6,378 nt of DNA from Oscillospiraceae bacterium (GCA_031265965.1 JAISBX010000087.1:1-6378), one strand, 5' to 3'. Positions 1 to 6,375 are shown, numbered from the stretch's first letter. Made by a program: numbers and translations. Notes: generated from the sequence alone by a model not told the origin.

Positions 1-215
1 ACGGACTCGTCGTCATAAAAGATATGGAACGCGTAGTGCTCCCTGTATTTGGGATATATCCCGTACGCGGCGAACCCGCCGCCAAGTCCGTTCGACCTGT
101 CGTGCATGACCGCGATGGACCTCAATACCTCGCCGCCGCCGACCGGCCTCCCGCTCCGCGAGAATATGCCCGATATGGCGCACCCCGACGGTATCCTCTC
201 CCGACCTTCCATCAT
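1..215 (-). CDS. Class II glutamine amidotransferase domain protein, split glutamate synthase (GltB domain 1) type; 5' part only
   Basis: The frame opens at ATG 215 (a second ATG follows at 212) and stays open to the window edge, giving 71 residues of N-terminus. The segment I-P-S-G-C-A-I-S-G around residues 8-16, the following R-S-G, M-H-D-R-S-N-G-L-G-G-G-F at about 37-48 and A-Y-G-I-Y-P at 50-55 match what I recall of stand-alone glutamate synthase domain 1 proteins of archaea and Clostridia. In class II amidotransferases the nucleophile is an N-terminal cysteine. Here Cys12 would have to be exposed by removing an 11-residue leader, as in B. subtilis PurF; that processing is inferred. The domain would hydrolyse glutamine and pass ammonia on, in related systems to a separate FMN synthase domain, whose gene may lie beyond the left edge. 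It follows ireB by 32 bp and probably shares its transcript. The ribosome site is weak (a G-run about 12 nt upstream), so the exact start is uncertain. Confidence 0.8.
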   Translation of the reverse strand, partial: MMEGRERIPSGCAISGIFSRSGRPVGGGEVLRSIAVMHDRSNGLGGGFAAYGIYPKYREHYAFHIFYDDES

Positions 216-247
216 TTGTATAAACAACCCCCGTCGCTCAATCGAAA

Positions 248-502
248 TCAGTTGAAATTATTTTGCAGATAGTACATCACGAGTTCCCCGAGCAGCTCAT
301 CCCTGTCGAGGCGGCAGATGAGACTGCGCGCGTTATTGTAGTTCGTGATGTATGTGGGATCCTCGGACAGGATATATCCTACGATCTGGTTGACCGGGTC
401 GTATCCCTTTACACGCAGCGCCTCATAGACCTTCGAGAGTATCTCCCGCATCTGCGCCTTTCCGCCGAGCACCTCAAATTTCCTTGTCAAATCGTCCATC
501 AT
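248..502 (-). CDS. ireB: IreB family regulatory phosphoprotein (UPF0297, YrzL-like), 84 aa
   Basis: A small cytosolic protein of the IreB/UPF0297 family. In Enterococcus faecalis IreB is a substrate of the Ser/Thr kinase IreK and affects cephalosporin resistance. The family core is clear: M-R-E-I-L-S-K-V-Y-E-A-L (18-29), K-G-Y-D-P-V-N-Q-I-V-G-Y (32-43), S-E-D-P-T-Y-I-T (46-53), N-N-A-R (56-59) and R-D-E-L-L-G-E-L-V (67-75). The frame continues upstream to a TTG at 565, giving 105 residues, but that extension encodes a promoter rather than conserved protein. Starting at ATG 502 (or ATG 499) gives the family's usual length of about 85-90 and a proper ribosome site. The only threonine near the N-terminus is Thr6; E. 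faecalis IreB is phosphorylated at two N-terminal threonines. In many Bacillota ireB sits between alaS and the ruvX homologue; here it lies between cdd and an amidotransferase gene. Identity is secure; the kinase link is from the family. Confidence 0.93.
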   Translation of the reverse strand: MMDDLTRKFEVLGGKAQMREILSKVYEALRVKGYDPVNQIVGYILSEDPTYITNYNNARSLICRLDRDELLGELVMYYLQNNFN

Positions 503-506
503 CGCA

Positions 507-513
507 CCCTCTT
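507..513 (-). promoter_or_regulatory. Ribosome binding site of ireB
   Basis: The minus strand reads AAGAGGG, 4 nt before ATG 502 and 7 nt before ATG 499. It supports a start at one of these two adjacent ATGs and argues against the TTG 63 bases upstream. Confidence 0.75.
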
Positions 514-536
514 CATCCGCATATCCGTCCCCAAAT

Positions 537-565
537 ATTATATCAAAAAAATTGCGCCCTTTCAA
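537..565 (-). promoter_or_regulatory. SigmaA-type promoter driving ireB
   Basis: The minus strand carries TTGAAA (565-560), a 17-base spacer and TATAAT (542-537): five of six and six of six consensus bases at the ideal distance. The spacer ends in a T-run (7 T) followed by GA. Transcription should begin near 530, leaving a leader of about 28 nt before ATG 502. The -35 hexamer overlaps the TGA stop of cdd (564-562), so the two units are packed without spare DNA. I see no terminator hairpin between cdd and this promoter, so read-through from the upstream operon may add to ireB expression. Confidence 0.85.
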
Positions 566-948
566 TCGAAATTCTTAAACGGCATCGGCAGAAACGACGT
601 CAGGCGATAGCTCACATAGCGGCCGTCGCCGCGCGAGCACAGCACCTCTATATCCGGCGAGAACTCGTTCAATATCTGGCGGCAGTTGCCGCACGGATAG
701 CAGTACTCCGTGCCCTGCGAGACTATCGCTATGCGCGTGAATTTTTTGTGCCCGGCGGATACCGCGCACGACACCGCCGCCGTCTCCGCGCACACCGTCG
801 CGCCGAGCGAAGCGTTTTCGATGTTGCAGCCCGTAAACACGGAGCCGCCGTCGCACTCTATCGCCGCGCCCACCGGAAAACGCGAGTACGGGCTGTATGA
901 TCGCTCCATCGCCTCTATCGCTCTGTCAAGCAATTCCCTGTCTGTCAT
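562..948 (-). CDS. cdd: Cytidine deaminase, homotetrameric short type, 128 aa
   Basis: A zinc enzyme of pyrimidine salvage that turns cytidine or deoxycytidine into uridine or deoxyuridine, releasing ammonia, in the cytosol. Started at ATG 948 the protein has 128 residues, typical of the short tetrameric class. Zinc ligands Cys53, Cys86 and Cys89 (in P-C-G-N-C-R) and the proton-shuttling Glu55 (in C-A-E) fall at the same numbers as in B. subtilis Cdd. Phe24, Asn42 and Glu44 (in C-N-I-E-N-A-S) match the nucleoside-binding residues. The frame is open upstream to 1050 within purL, but nothing there resembles the family; ATG 954 is only 2 nt from the ribosome site, while ATG 948 is 8 nt away. It lies 13 bp after the purL stop, so the two are very likely co-transcribed. 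Of its seven isoleucines six are ATA. Confidence 0.96.
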   Translation of the reverse strand: MTDRELLDRAIEAMERSYSPYSRFPVGAAIECDGGSVFTGCNIENASLGATVCAETAAVSCAVSAGHKKFTRIAIVSQGTEYCYPCGNCRQILNEFSPDIEVLCSRGDGRYVSYRLTSFLPMPFKNFD

Positions 949-956
949 TCCCATAT

Positions 957-963
957 CCCTCTC
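957..963 (-). promoter_or_regulatory. Ribosome binding site of cdd, overlapping the purL stop codon
   Basis: GAGAGGG on the minus strand shares two bases with the TGA stop of purL (964-962) and sits 8 nt before ATG 948. The spacing selects ATG 948 over ATG 954. The overlap suggests ribosomes ending purL translation keep this site accessible. Confidence 0.75.
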
Positions 964-3900
964 ATTTAAAATACTCCACTCCGCCCTCAAATACGGGGTG
1001 GTGTTTGTTGCCGTATATGTTTTTCGCCACGAGCTCTCCGCGCCTCTCAATGTGCCCCATCTTGCCGAAAACGCGCCCGTCGGGGCTGTACAGGCCCTCG
1101 ACCGCCATGTATGAACCGTTCGGGTTCACGTCGATATCCATCGACGCGGCGCCGTTCGCGTCCGTGTACTGCGTCGCTATCTGTCCGCCCGCGCGCAAGC
1201 TGTCGAATATGTCCTCCGCTACGACGAACCGGCCCTCGCCGTGCGACACAGGTACGGCGTAGACGTCGCCAACGCGGCACAGGCTCATCCACGGCGAGTT
1301 GACCGACGCGACGCGCGTGTACACGTAACCCGCCTGATGGCGCCCTATCGTGTTGTGCGTCAGCGTCGGATACGAGGCGTCCGGCTGCCTTATCTCGCCG
1401 AACGGGACGAGGCCCAGCTTTATGAGCGCCTGAAAACCGTTGCATATCCCGAGGATCAGCCCGTCGCGTGAGCGCAGGAGCTCATGTACGGCGTCCGACA
1501 CGCGCGGGTTCCTGAAAAACGTCGTGATGAACTTGGCCGAGCCGTCCGGCTCGTCGCCGCTCGAGAAGCCGCCGGGTATTATGAGCATCTGACAGCCGGA
1601 TATCGCGTCCGCCACGGCGCGCGCCGATTCCTCCAGCGCCGCCGCCGTCAGATTCCGCACAACGACGGTCTCCGCGAGGCCGCCTGCGCGCTCTATTGCG
1701 CGCGCGGTGTCTATCTCGCAGTTAGTTCCGGAAAACACGGGTATGACAGCCTTTGGCCGAGCTATTGCGTGCCTGCGCACGGCGGGCGCCGCCCGCGGAT
1801 CGCTCAATGTTTCCGCGCGACCGCCAGTATCTCCGGCCGTCGTCGGGAACACGCCCTCCAGCGGTTCCCCCCAGCGCTCGCGCAGCAGCGCCAGCGGCAC
1901 GCTGTCGCCTCCGGCCGTTATTGCGGCGCGCTCCGCCGTGACGCCGATCCGCCTAGCTCCGGATACCGGCCGCGCGACCTCCGCGATGATCGCGCCCGCC
2001 GGGCGCTCCCCGAACAGAATATCCAGCGCGGAGTCGTCCGCCTCGAAGCCTATCGAGTTGCCGAGCGCCATGTTGAATATGCCCTCCGCCACGCCGCCCT
2101 CCGCGACGGCCCACGCCGCGGACACGATCCCGTCCTTGATGAGTCCGCGCACGGTCCGCCACATCGGCGTTATGCCGCCGTCGGGCTCGAAGTATACCAC
2201 CTCGCGTCCCGCCTCCTTGAATTCCGGAGATATGACGGTACGCGCGTCGCACGGCGCCACGGCAAACGAAATAAGGGTGGGCGGCACGTCCATATCCATG
2301 AAGGAGCCCGACATACTGTCCTTCCCGCCTATAGCCGCTACGGACAGCTCAAGCTGCGCGTCGAGCGCGCCGAGCAGCGCGGCGAGCGGCTTGCCCCACC
2401 GCTCCGGGTCGGCGCGGAGCCGTTCAAAATACTCTTGGAGCGAGAGGTACGCCTCGTCCGGCGAGCAGCCGGCGGCCACCAGCTTCGCCACGGACGTTAT
2501 CACGGCGCGTCTGGCCGCCTCGAACGGGTCGCGTTCCGAGAGGTACGGGTCGAACGCGAACGACATGACGGAGCACGTCGTCGTCTCGCCCTTCGTCAGG
2601 GGCAGCAGCGCCGCCATGACCTGCGGACGCGTCTCCCGCTCGCGCCCTCCGAGGGGCGCGAGCACCGCGCCCGCGCCCACCGAGCCGTCGAACATCGCCG
2701 CCAGCCCCCGTTGCGAGCAAAACCGCAGGTCACCCGCCATGTCCAGCAGGCGCGGGCGCGCGTCCTTGCCGCCGTCCGGCGGCAAGGACGGGGAGACGCA
2801 CTCGGGGATATGCGCCGACGCCCGCTTCGGAGCGCCCGCGCTCGACAGCAGGTCGCGGGAGATGTCCGCCACGACCTCGCCGCGGAACCTCATGACCATG
2901 CGCCGGGTGTCCGTCACCTCCGCCACGACGTACGCCTCGAGATTCTCGCCGTCCGCCTTCGCTATGAACCGCTCCGCGTCACGAGGGCTCACGACGACGG
3001 CCATGCGCTCCTGCGACTCCGATATAGCCAGCTCCGTGGCGCCCAGCCCTTCGTATTTTTTGCGCACGAGCGTCAGGTCTATATCCAGCCCGTCGGCGAG
3101 CTCGCCTATCGCGACGGATACGCCGCCAGCGCCGAAATCGTTGCACCGCTTTATCATGCGCGTCGCCTCAGGGTCCAGAAACAGGCGCTGTATTTTTCGC
3201 TCCTCCGGTGCGTTGCCCTTCTGCACCTCCGACGCCGTTTGGGACACCGTATCCGCGCCGTGGGTCTTCGACGAGCCCGTGGCGCCGCCTATGCCGTCTC
3301 GCCCTGTCCTGCCGCCCAGCAGAATTATCCTGTCGCCCGGTTCCGGCGTCCCGCGCGTCACGTCGCGCGAGCGCACCGCGCCCACCACCGCTCCGACCTC
3401 CATGCGCTTTGCGACGTAGCCGGGGTGGTATATCTCGCGGACAAGGCCCGTCGCCAGCCCGATCTGATTTCCGTACGACGAGTACCCGCGCGCCGCCTCC
3501 GCCGTTAGCCTGCGCTGCGGCAGCTTGCCCGGAACAGTATCGTCCACGCCCGCGCGCGGGTCGCCGGCGCCCGTCACGCGCATCGCCTGATACACGTACG
3601 CCCTGCCTGACAGCGGGTCGCGTATCGCGCCGCCGATGCACGTGGCCGCGCCGCCGAACGGCTCTATCTCCGTCGGGTGGTTGTGCGTCTCGTTCTTGAA
3701 CATGAGCAGCCAGTCCTCGGCGCCCGCGTCCGTGAGCGCCTCCACGTGTACGGAGCAGGCGTTGACCTCGTCTGATATGTCAATATTTTCCAGAAGCCCC
3801 CGCGCACGCAGTACCTTTGCGCCTATCGTGGCGACGTCCATGAGCGTCACGGGACGCGAGCCGGCGGCGTCGCCGTAGACTTCCTCGCGCGCGCCGAGGT

Positions 3901-4669
3901 AGCGCTCGTACGCGCGGAGGACGCGCGCGTCGTCTATCCGGATGTCCTCGAGGCGCGTGCCGAACGTGGTGTGGCGGCAGTGGTCAGACCAGTACGTGTC
4001 GAGCACCCGCAATTCCGTCAGCGTGGGGTCGCGCCCCTCGCCGCCGCGCATATAATCGCGCAGGAAGCGCAGATCGTCCATATCCATCGCGAGCGCGTAA
4101 CGCTCGAGTATCTCCGCCAGTCCGCTCTCGTCCGCGGACAGCAGTCCGTGTACGACAGGCACGCGCTCCGGCTCGTCGTACTCGCTCTCAAGCGTCAGCG
4201 GCATGTCCTTTGACGCCTCGCGCGAATCGACTGGGTTTATAAGGTGCGCGCGCAGGCGCCGCTTGTCGCTCCCGGACAGCGCGCCAAGGAACACATATAT
4301 CCTCGCCGTCCTGACGGTCGGCCTGTCCGCGCGCGTTAGTATCTGCACGCACTGCGCGCACGAGTCCGCGCGCTGGTCGTACTGTCCCGGCAGCGCCTCT
4401 ATACCGAGTATCCAGTGCTCGCCGCCTATATCCGGCAGCGTCCCGTCGCGGCAGTCGTCTATCTGCGGCTCCGTGAGTATGCACCGCTTGACCTCCGCGT
4501 AGACCGCGTCAGATATGCCCTCGATGTCGTACCTGTTGAATATCCGCACTCCCTCGACGCTTTGCAGCCCGAGGCTGTCGCGCGCGTCGCGCAGGACTCC
4601 CGCCGCCTGAACGTCGAACCCCGGTTTTTTCTCCGTGTAACAACGGTACACACGATCACTGTCTGTCAT
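962..4669 (-). CDS. purL: Phosphoribosylformylglycinamidine synthase, single-chain type with C-terminal glutaminase domain, 1235 aa
   Basis: Catalyses the fourth step of de novo purine synthesis: FGAR + glutamine + ATP to FGAM. The N-terminal third leads to the signature W-S-D-H-C-R-H-T-T-F (227-236). The first synthase half carries F-K-N-E-T-H-N-H-P-T-E (324-334), F-G-G-A-A-T-C-I-G-G-A-I-R-D (338-351), a glycine-rich G-S-S-K-T-H-G-A-D (465-473) and N-D-F-G-A-G-G-V (510-517). The second half carries A-I-G-G-K-D-S-M-S-G (779-788) and V-A-E-G-G-V-A-E-G (855-863). A class I amidotransferase domain starts near 972, with nucleophile Cys1076 (G-I-C-N-G-F-Q) and His1143/Glu1145 (S-H-G-E-G-R). So separate PurS and PurQ are not needed. 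Length and motif order fit the clostridial type (clade II, TIGR01857 as I recall). The start is fixed by a strong ribosome site and a 4-bp ATGA overlap with the upstream gene. A 13-bp inverted repeat sits in the linker at residues 627-637. No other pur gene is in the window. Confidence 0.97.
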   Translation of the reverse strand: MTDSDRVYRCYTEKKPGFDVQAAGVLRDARDSLGLQSVEGVRIFNRYDIEGISDAVYAEVKRCILTEPQIDDCRDGTLPDIGGEHWILGIEALPGQYDQRADSCAQCVQILTRADRPTVRTARIYVFLGALSGSDKRRLRAHLINPVDSREASKDMPLTLESEYDEPERVPVVHGLLSADESGLAEILERYALAMDMDDLRFLRDYMRGGEGRDPTLTELRVLDTYWSDHCRHTTFGTRLEDIRIDDARVLRAYERYLGAREEVYGDAAGSRPVTLMDVATIGAKVLRARGLLENIDISDEVNACSVHVEALTDAGAEDWLLMFKNETHNHPTEIEPFGGAATCIGGAIRDPLSGRAYVYQAMRVTGAGDPRAGVDDTVPGKLPQRRLTAEAARGYSSYGNQIGLATGLVREIYHPGYVAKRMEVGAVVGAVRSRDVTRGTPEPGDRIILLGGRTGRDGIGGATGSSKTHGADTVSQTASEVQKGNAPEERKIQRLFLDPEATRMIKRCNDFGAGGVSVAIGELADGLDIDLTLVRKKYEGLGATELAISESQERMAVVVSPRDAERFIAKADGENLEAYVVAEVTDTRRMVMRFRGEVVADISRDLLSSAGAPKRASAHIPECVSPSLPPDGGKDARPRLLDMAGDLRFCSQRGLAAMFDGSVGAGAVLAPLGGRERETRPQVMAALLPLTKGETTTCSVMSFAFDPYLSERDPFEAARRAVITSVAKLVAAGCSPDEAYLSLQEYFERLRADPERWGKPLAALLGALDAQLELSVAAIGGKDSMSGSFMDMDVPPTLISFAVAPCDARTVISPEFKEAGREVVYFEPDGGITPMWRTVRGLIKDGIVSAAWAVAEGGVAEGIFNMALGNSIGFEADDSALDILFGERPAGAIIAEVARPVSGARRIGVTAERAAITAGGDSVPLALLRERWGEPLEGVFPTTAGDTGGRAETLSDPRAAPAVRRHAIARPKAVIPVFSGTNCEIDTARAIERAGGLAETVVVRNLTAAALEESARAVADAISGCQMLIIPGGFSSGDEPDGSAKFITTFFRNPRVSDAVHELLRSRDGLILGICNGFQALIKLGLVPFGEIRQPDASYPTLTHNTIGRHQAGYVYTRVASVNSPWMSLCRVGDVYAVPVSHGEGRFVVAEDIFDSLRAGGQIATQYTDANGAASMDIDVNPNGSYMAVEGLYSPDGRVFGKMGHIERRGELVAKNIYGNKHHPVFEGGVEYFK
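2761..2790. repeat. Perfect 13-bp inverted repeat with 4-nt loop inside purL
   Basis: Arms at 2761-2773 and 2778-2790 are exact reverse complements around the loop GTCC at 2774-2777; the flanking bases 2760 and 2791 do not pair. It is in frame, encoding roughly P-S-L-P-P-D-G-G-K-D-A (627-637) between the two synthase halves, where PurL proteins vary in length. It could form a strong hairpin in the mRNA. There is no T-run after it on either strand and the reading frame passes through it, so it is not a terminator. It may be an inserted short palindromic element or a chance structure; the first seems more likely given arm length. Confidence 0.8.
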
Positions 4670-6285
4670 TGCCGCACCTCCGTCAATGCAAAACGCTCGC
4701 TCACCTTCCAGTCCGTCAGACTGAAGAAAACGCTCGACTGCGTGGGACGCATACCCGAGATAGCGTTCCTGTCCGAATGCGCCTCATACTGCTTGTAGAG
4801 TATGGGCACTATTACGGCGTCGTCCGCGACGCGCTCGCACAATTGTCTGGCCGCAACGCCGAACTGCGCCTCCGACTCCGCCGAGACGAACGCGTCTATA
4901 TACTCCGCGTAACCCTCGCTGCCCACATCCCCGAAGTCAAGCTTGCCGCCCGGCAGCGCGAGCTCCGAAATATCAAAGCTGGCGGACAGCGTCGTCTCGC
5001 CGTAGTATATGTCAAAATCGCCGGCCTCGAGCGCCTCAAGGAACTGCGCCCACGGCAGCTCGCGCAACGTGACGTCCAGCCCGACGCGCCTGAGCGAGTC
5101 GCATATGGCGCGGGCGGCAGCCGTCTTCCGCGCGTTCTCGCTGTTCACGATAAAGTCCAGCGTGAACGGGACGTGCCCGCCGTCCTCGGGGTACTCCAAA
5201 AATACGTCGTTATCGGAGTCCGCCAGTCCGAGAAGCGAAAATATGGATGAAATTTCCAAAAACGCGTCCACTCCGGACGGTTCCCATTGCGCGTCGTACG
5301 CGTAGTGCGCCGGCGACAGCACGAGGGGAGCGGGCAGCGCGCAGCCGCCCATGAGCGTCCGCACGATATATTCCCGGTCTACCGCCAGCCCGACGGCGCG
5401 CCGCATATACCGGTCCAACACTGCGCGCCGCGAACTGAAGCCCAGATATTGCAGCGTGGTCGAGTCGTACCGCCGTATCTCGTGGTCTCGGTGCACGTTG
5501 ATCGGCGACATGCCGACGGGATCGCTGCTGTAGAGGTCTATACTGTGCTCGGTGAACAGCTCCACGAGCTCCGAGTCGGTACACCCGCGCAGATATATGA
5601 CGGACAGCGGCAGACGCGCCGCGTCCCTATAGCCCTGCACGACCGTGAGGCGCGCGCCGCCCCCCGGGCCGTCCGTGAGGACGTACGGCCCGCTCCCGGG
5701 CGGAACGGCGCCGTCGCCCGTGCCGCTTCTGACTATAGGCACGTCAAGCAGCGCCGCCAGCCTGCCGTTCGGCGAGACGAGCTCGACGGACACTCCGCCG
5801 CCCTCCTCCTCCACCGACACGGACTCAATACAGCTCAGTCTTTCGGCGTATCTGCCGGAATCGCGGGCGCGGTCGAGCGAATACGCCACATCCTCCGCCG
5901 TCAGCGCGCCCCCGTCGCTCATCACGACGTCCTTCTTCACCGTGAACACATACGACGCGCCCTCCGAGACATAGCTCTCGCAGAGCACGGGAACGGGCTC
6001 AAAGCTCTCGTCGAGCGCGAACAGACCCTCGTACATGAGCGACGTCACGGCGACGTTGTCCGTATTTGTGACGGCAAACGGATTTAACGTTCCTTCGGGG
6101 TCGTAGCGCAACGTAAATCTGTCGTCCGCGTTGTTTTCCGGGGCGACAGGCATCGCGGGTTCCGCGGGCGGCGCGACCTCGACAGGCGTCTCCGCGGGCT
6201 CGCTCTCGCCCATGAAGCACCCCGACGCCGACAGCAGCGCGCAGACCGCGGCAAATACAATAATATAGACAACGCAGCGTCTCAA
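4666..6285 (-). CDS. ABC transporter solute-binding lipoprotein, family 5 (peptide/nickel type), 539 aa
   Basis: An extracytoplasmic binding protein of the SBP_bac_5 family (OppA/DppA-like). Residues 1-23 form a lipoprotein signal: basic start M-R-R, hydrophobic 5-19, lipobox A-S-G-C with Cys23 as lipidation site (Ala at -3 is less common). A Pro/Glu/Ala-rich tether follows to about 53. Family motifs are in order: T-L-N-P-F (66-70), Y-E-G-L-F (85-89), L-T-A-E-D-V-A-Y-S-L (128-137), G-S-G-P-Y-V-L (197-203), M-R-R-A-V-G-L-A-V-D-R-E-Y-I (294-307), P-W-A-Q-F-L-E-A-L-E-A-G-D-F-D-I-Y-Y-G (411-429) and D-A-V-I-V-P-I-L (489-496). The usual ligands are peptides, but the family also takes nickel, sugars and others, so substrate is not predictable. 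The gene starts at TTG 6285; no in-frame ATG occurs before residue 25. No permease or ATPase gene is in the window; its direct partner is purL, which it overlaps by 4 bp. Confidence 0.92.
   Translation of the reverse strand: MRRCVVYIIVFAAVCALLSASGCFMGESEPAETPVEVAPPAEPAMPVAPENNADDRFTLRYDPEGTLNPFAVTNTDNVAVTSLMYEGLFALDESFEPVPVLCESYVSEGASYVFTVKKDVVMSDGGALTAEDVAYSLDRARDSGRYAERLSCIESVSVEEEGGGVSVELVSPNGRLAALLDVPIVRSGTGDGAVPPGSGPYVLTDGPGGGARLTVVQGYRDAARLPLSVIYLRGCTDSELVELFTEHSIDLYSSDPVGMSPINVHRDHEIRRYDSTTLQYLGFSSRRAVLDRYMRRAVGLAVDREYIVRTLMGGCALPAPLVLSPAHYAYDAQWEPSGVDAFLEISSIFSLLGLADSDNDVFLEYPEDGGHVPFTLDFIVNSENARKTAAARAICDSLRRVGLDVTLRELPWAQFLEALEAGDFDIYYGETTLSASFDISELALPGGKLDFGDVGSEGYAEYIDAFVSAESEAQFGVAARQLCERVADDAVIVPILYKQYEAHSDRNAISGMRPTQSSVFFSLTDWKVSERFALTEVRQ
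4676..4681 (-). promoter_or_regulatory. Strong ribosome binding site of purL inside the upstream gene
   Basis: GGAGGT on the minus strand lies 6 nt before ATG 4669 and within the last codons of the binding-protein gene, whose stop TGA (4668-4666) shares bases with the purL ATG. A consensus site plus the ATGA overlap indicates translational coupling with efficient purL initiation. Confidence 0.88.
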
Positions 6286-6296
6286 CGCATCGTGTT

Positions 6297-6302
6297 TCCT
6301 TT
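6297..6302 (-). promoter_or_regulatory. Ribosome binding site before the binding-protein gene, with ATG-stop/TTG overlap
   Basis: AAAGGA on the minus strand is 6 nt before an ATG at 6290 but 11 nt before the TTG at 6285 that opens the real frame. The ATG frame reads ATG-CGT-TGA and stops at once; its TGA (6284-6282) overlaps the TTG. The site is therefore placed better for the two-codon frame than for the long gene. Confidence 0.55.
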
Positions 6303-6315
6303 CGGCATACGATTA

Positions 6316-6331
6316 CGGCGCCCCGGCGCCG
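6316..6331 (-). other. GC-rich hairpin in the leader of the binding-protein/purL/cdd unit
   Basis: Arms CGGCGCC (6331-6325) and GGCGCCG (6322-6316) on the minus strand are perfectly complementary with GG between them. This is formally a 7-bp stem, with a realistic 4-nt loop if the innermost pair opens. It lies between the predicted transcript start near 6340 and the ribosome site. No U-run follows, so it is not an intrinsic terminator. It could stabilise the transcript, limit translation or be a DNA operator; the sequence does not decide. Confidence 0.5.
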
Positions 6332-6346
6332 CGAGTCCCCACACCC

Positions 6347-6375
6347 AAAGTACCACACGCGGTAACAAAAGTCAA
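6347..6375 (-). promoter_or_regulatory. Probable sigmaA promoter with extended -10 for the binding-protein/purL/cdd unit
   Basis: The minus strand has TTGACT (6375-6370), a 17-base spacer and TACTTT (6352-6347). The -35 matches five of six consensus bases. The -10 keeps only the three most important (first, second, last) but is preceded by TGTGG, an extended -10 of the TRTGn form. The start would be near 6340, giving a leader of about 55 nt to TTG 6285. No purine riboswitch fits in this leader. The window ends 3 bases beyond the -35, so upstream operators cannot be judged. Confidence 0.65.

Noticed and set aside
216..250. A TATACA hexamer just before ATG 215 as a possible separate promoter for the amidotransferase gene.
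   Set aside because: It ends only 2 nt before the ATG, so transcription would start inside the gene, and there is no good -35 at the proper distance.
503..561. A terminator after cdd.
   Set aside because: The T-run here belongs to the promoter spacer and no GC-rich stem precedes it.
238..572. The 11-mer TCAATCGAAAT occurs at 238-248 and 562-572, either side of ireB, and could suggest target-site repeats or attachment sites.
   Set aside because: A few 11-mer matches are expected by chance in a window this long; both copies lie at gene ends that contain ordinary stop codons, and ireB is a core gene rather than cargo.
1484..3508. A plus-strand open frame of 674 codons opposite purL, with another of 570 codons in a second plus frame (1707-3419).
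   Set aside because: Both are strongly Arg/Ala/Pro/Ser-rich in the manner of GC-rich antisense frames and show no recognisable domain, while the minus strand encodes an intact, well-conserved PurL over the whole stretch.
5665..5692. Imperfect inverted repeat CGGGCCGT...ACGGCCCG within the binding-protein gene.
   Set aside because: It has an internal four-base bulge and lies in GC-rich codons of a conserved glycine/proline region; codon choice explains it well enough.
6286..6346. A purine riboswitch or PurR-type control of the purL operon in the leader.
   Set aside because: The leader of about 55 nt is too short for a purine riboswitch with expression platform, and I see no PurBox-like sequence; upstream DNA is outside the window.
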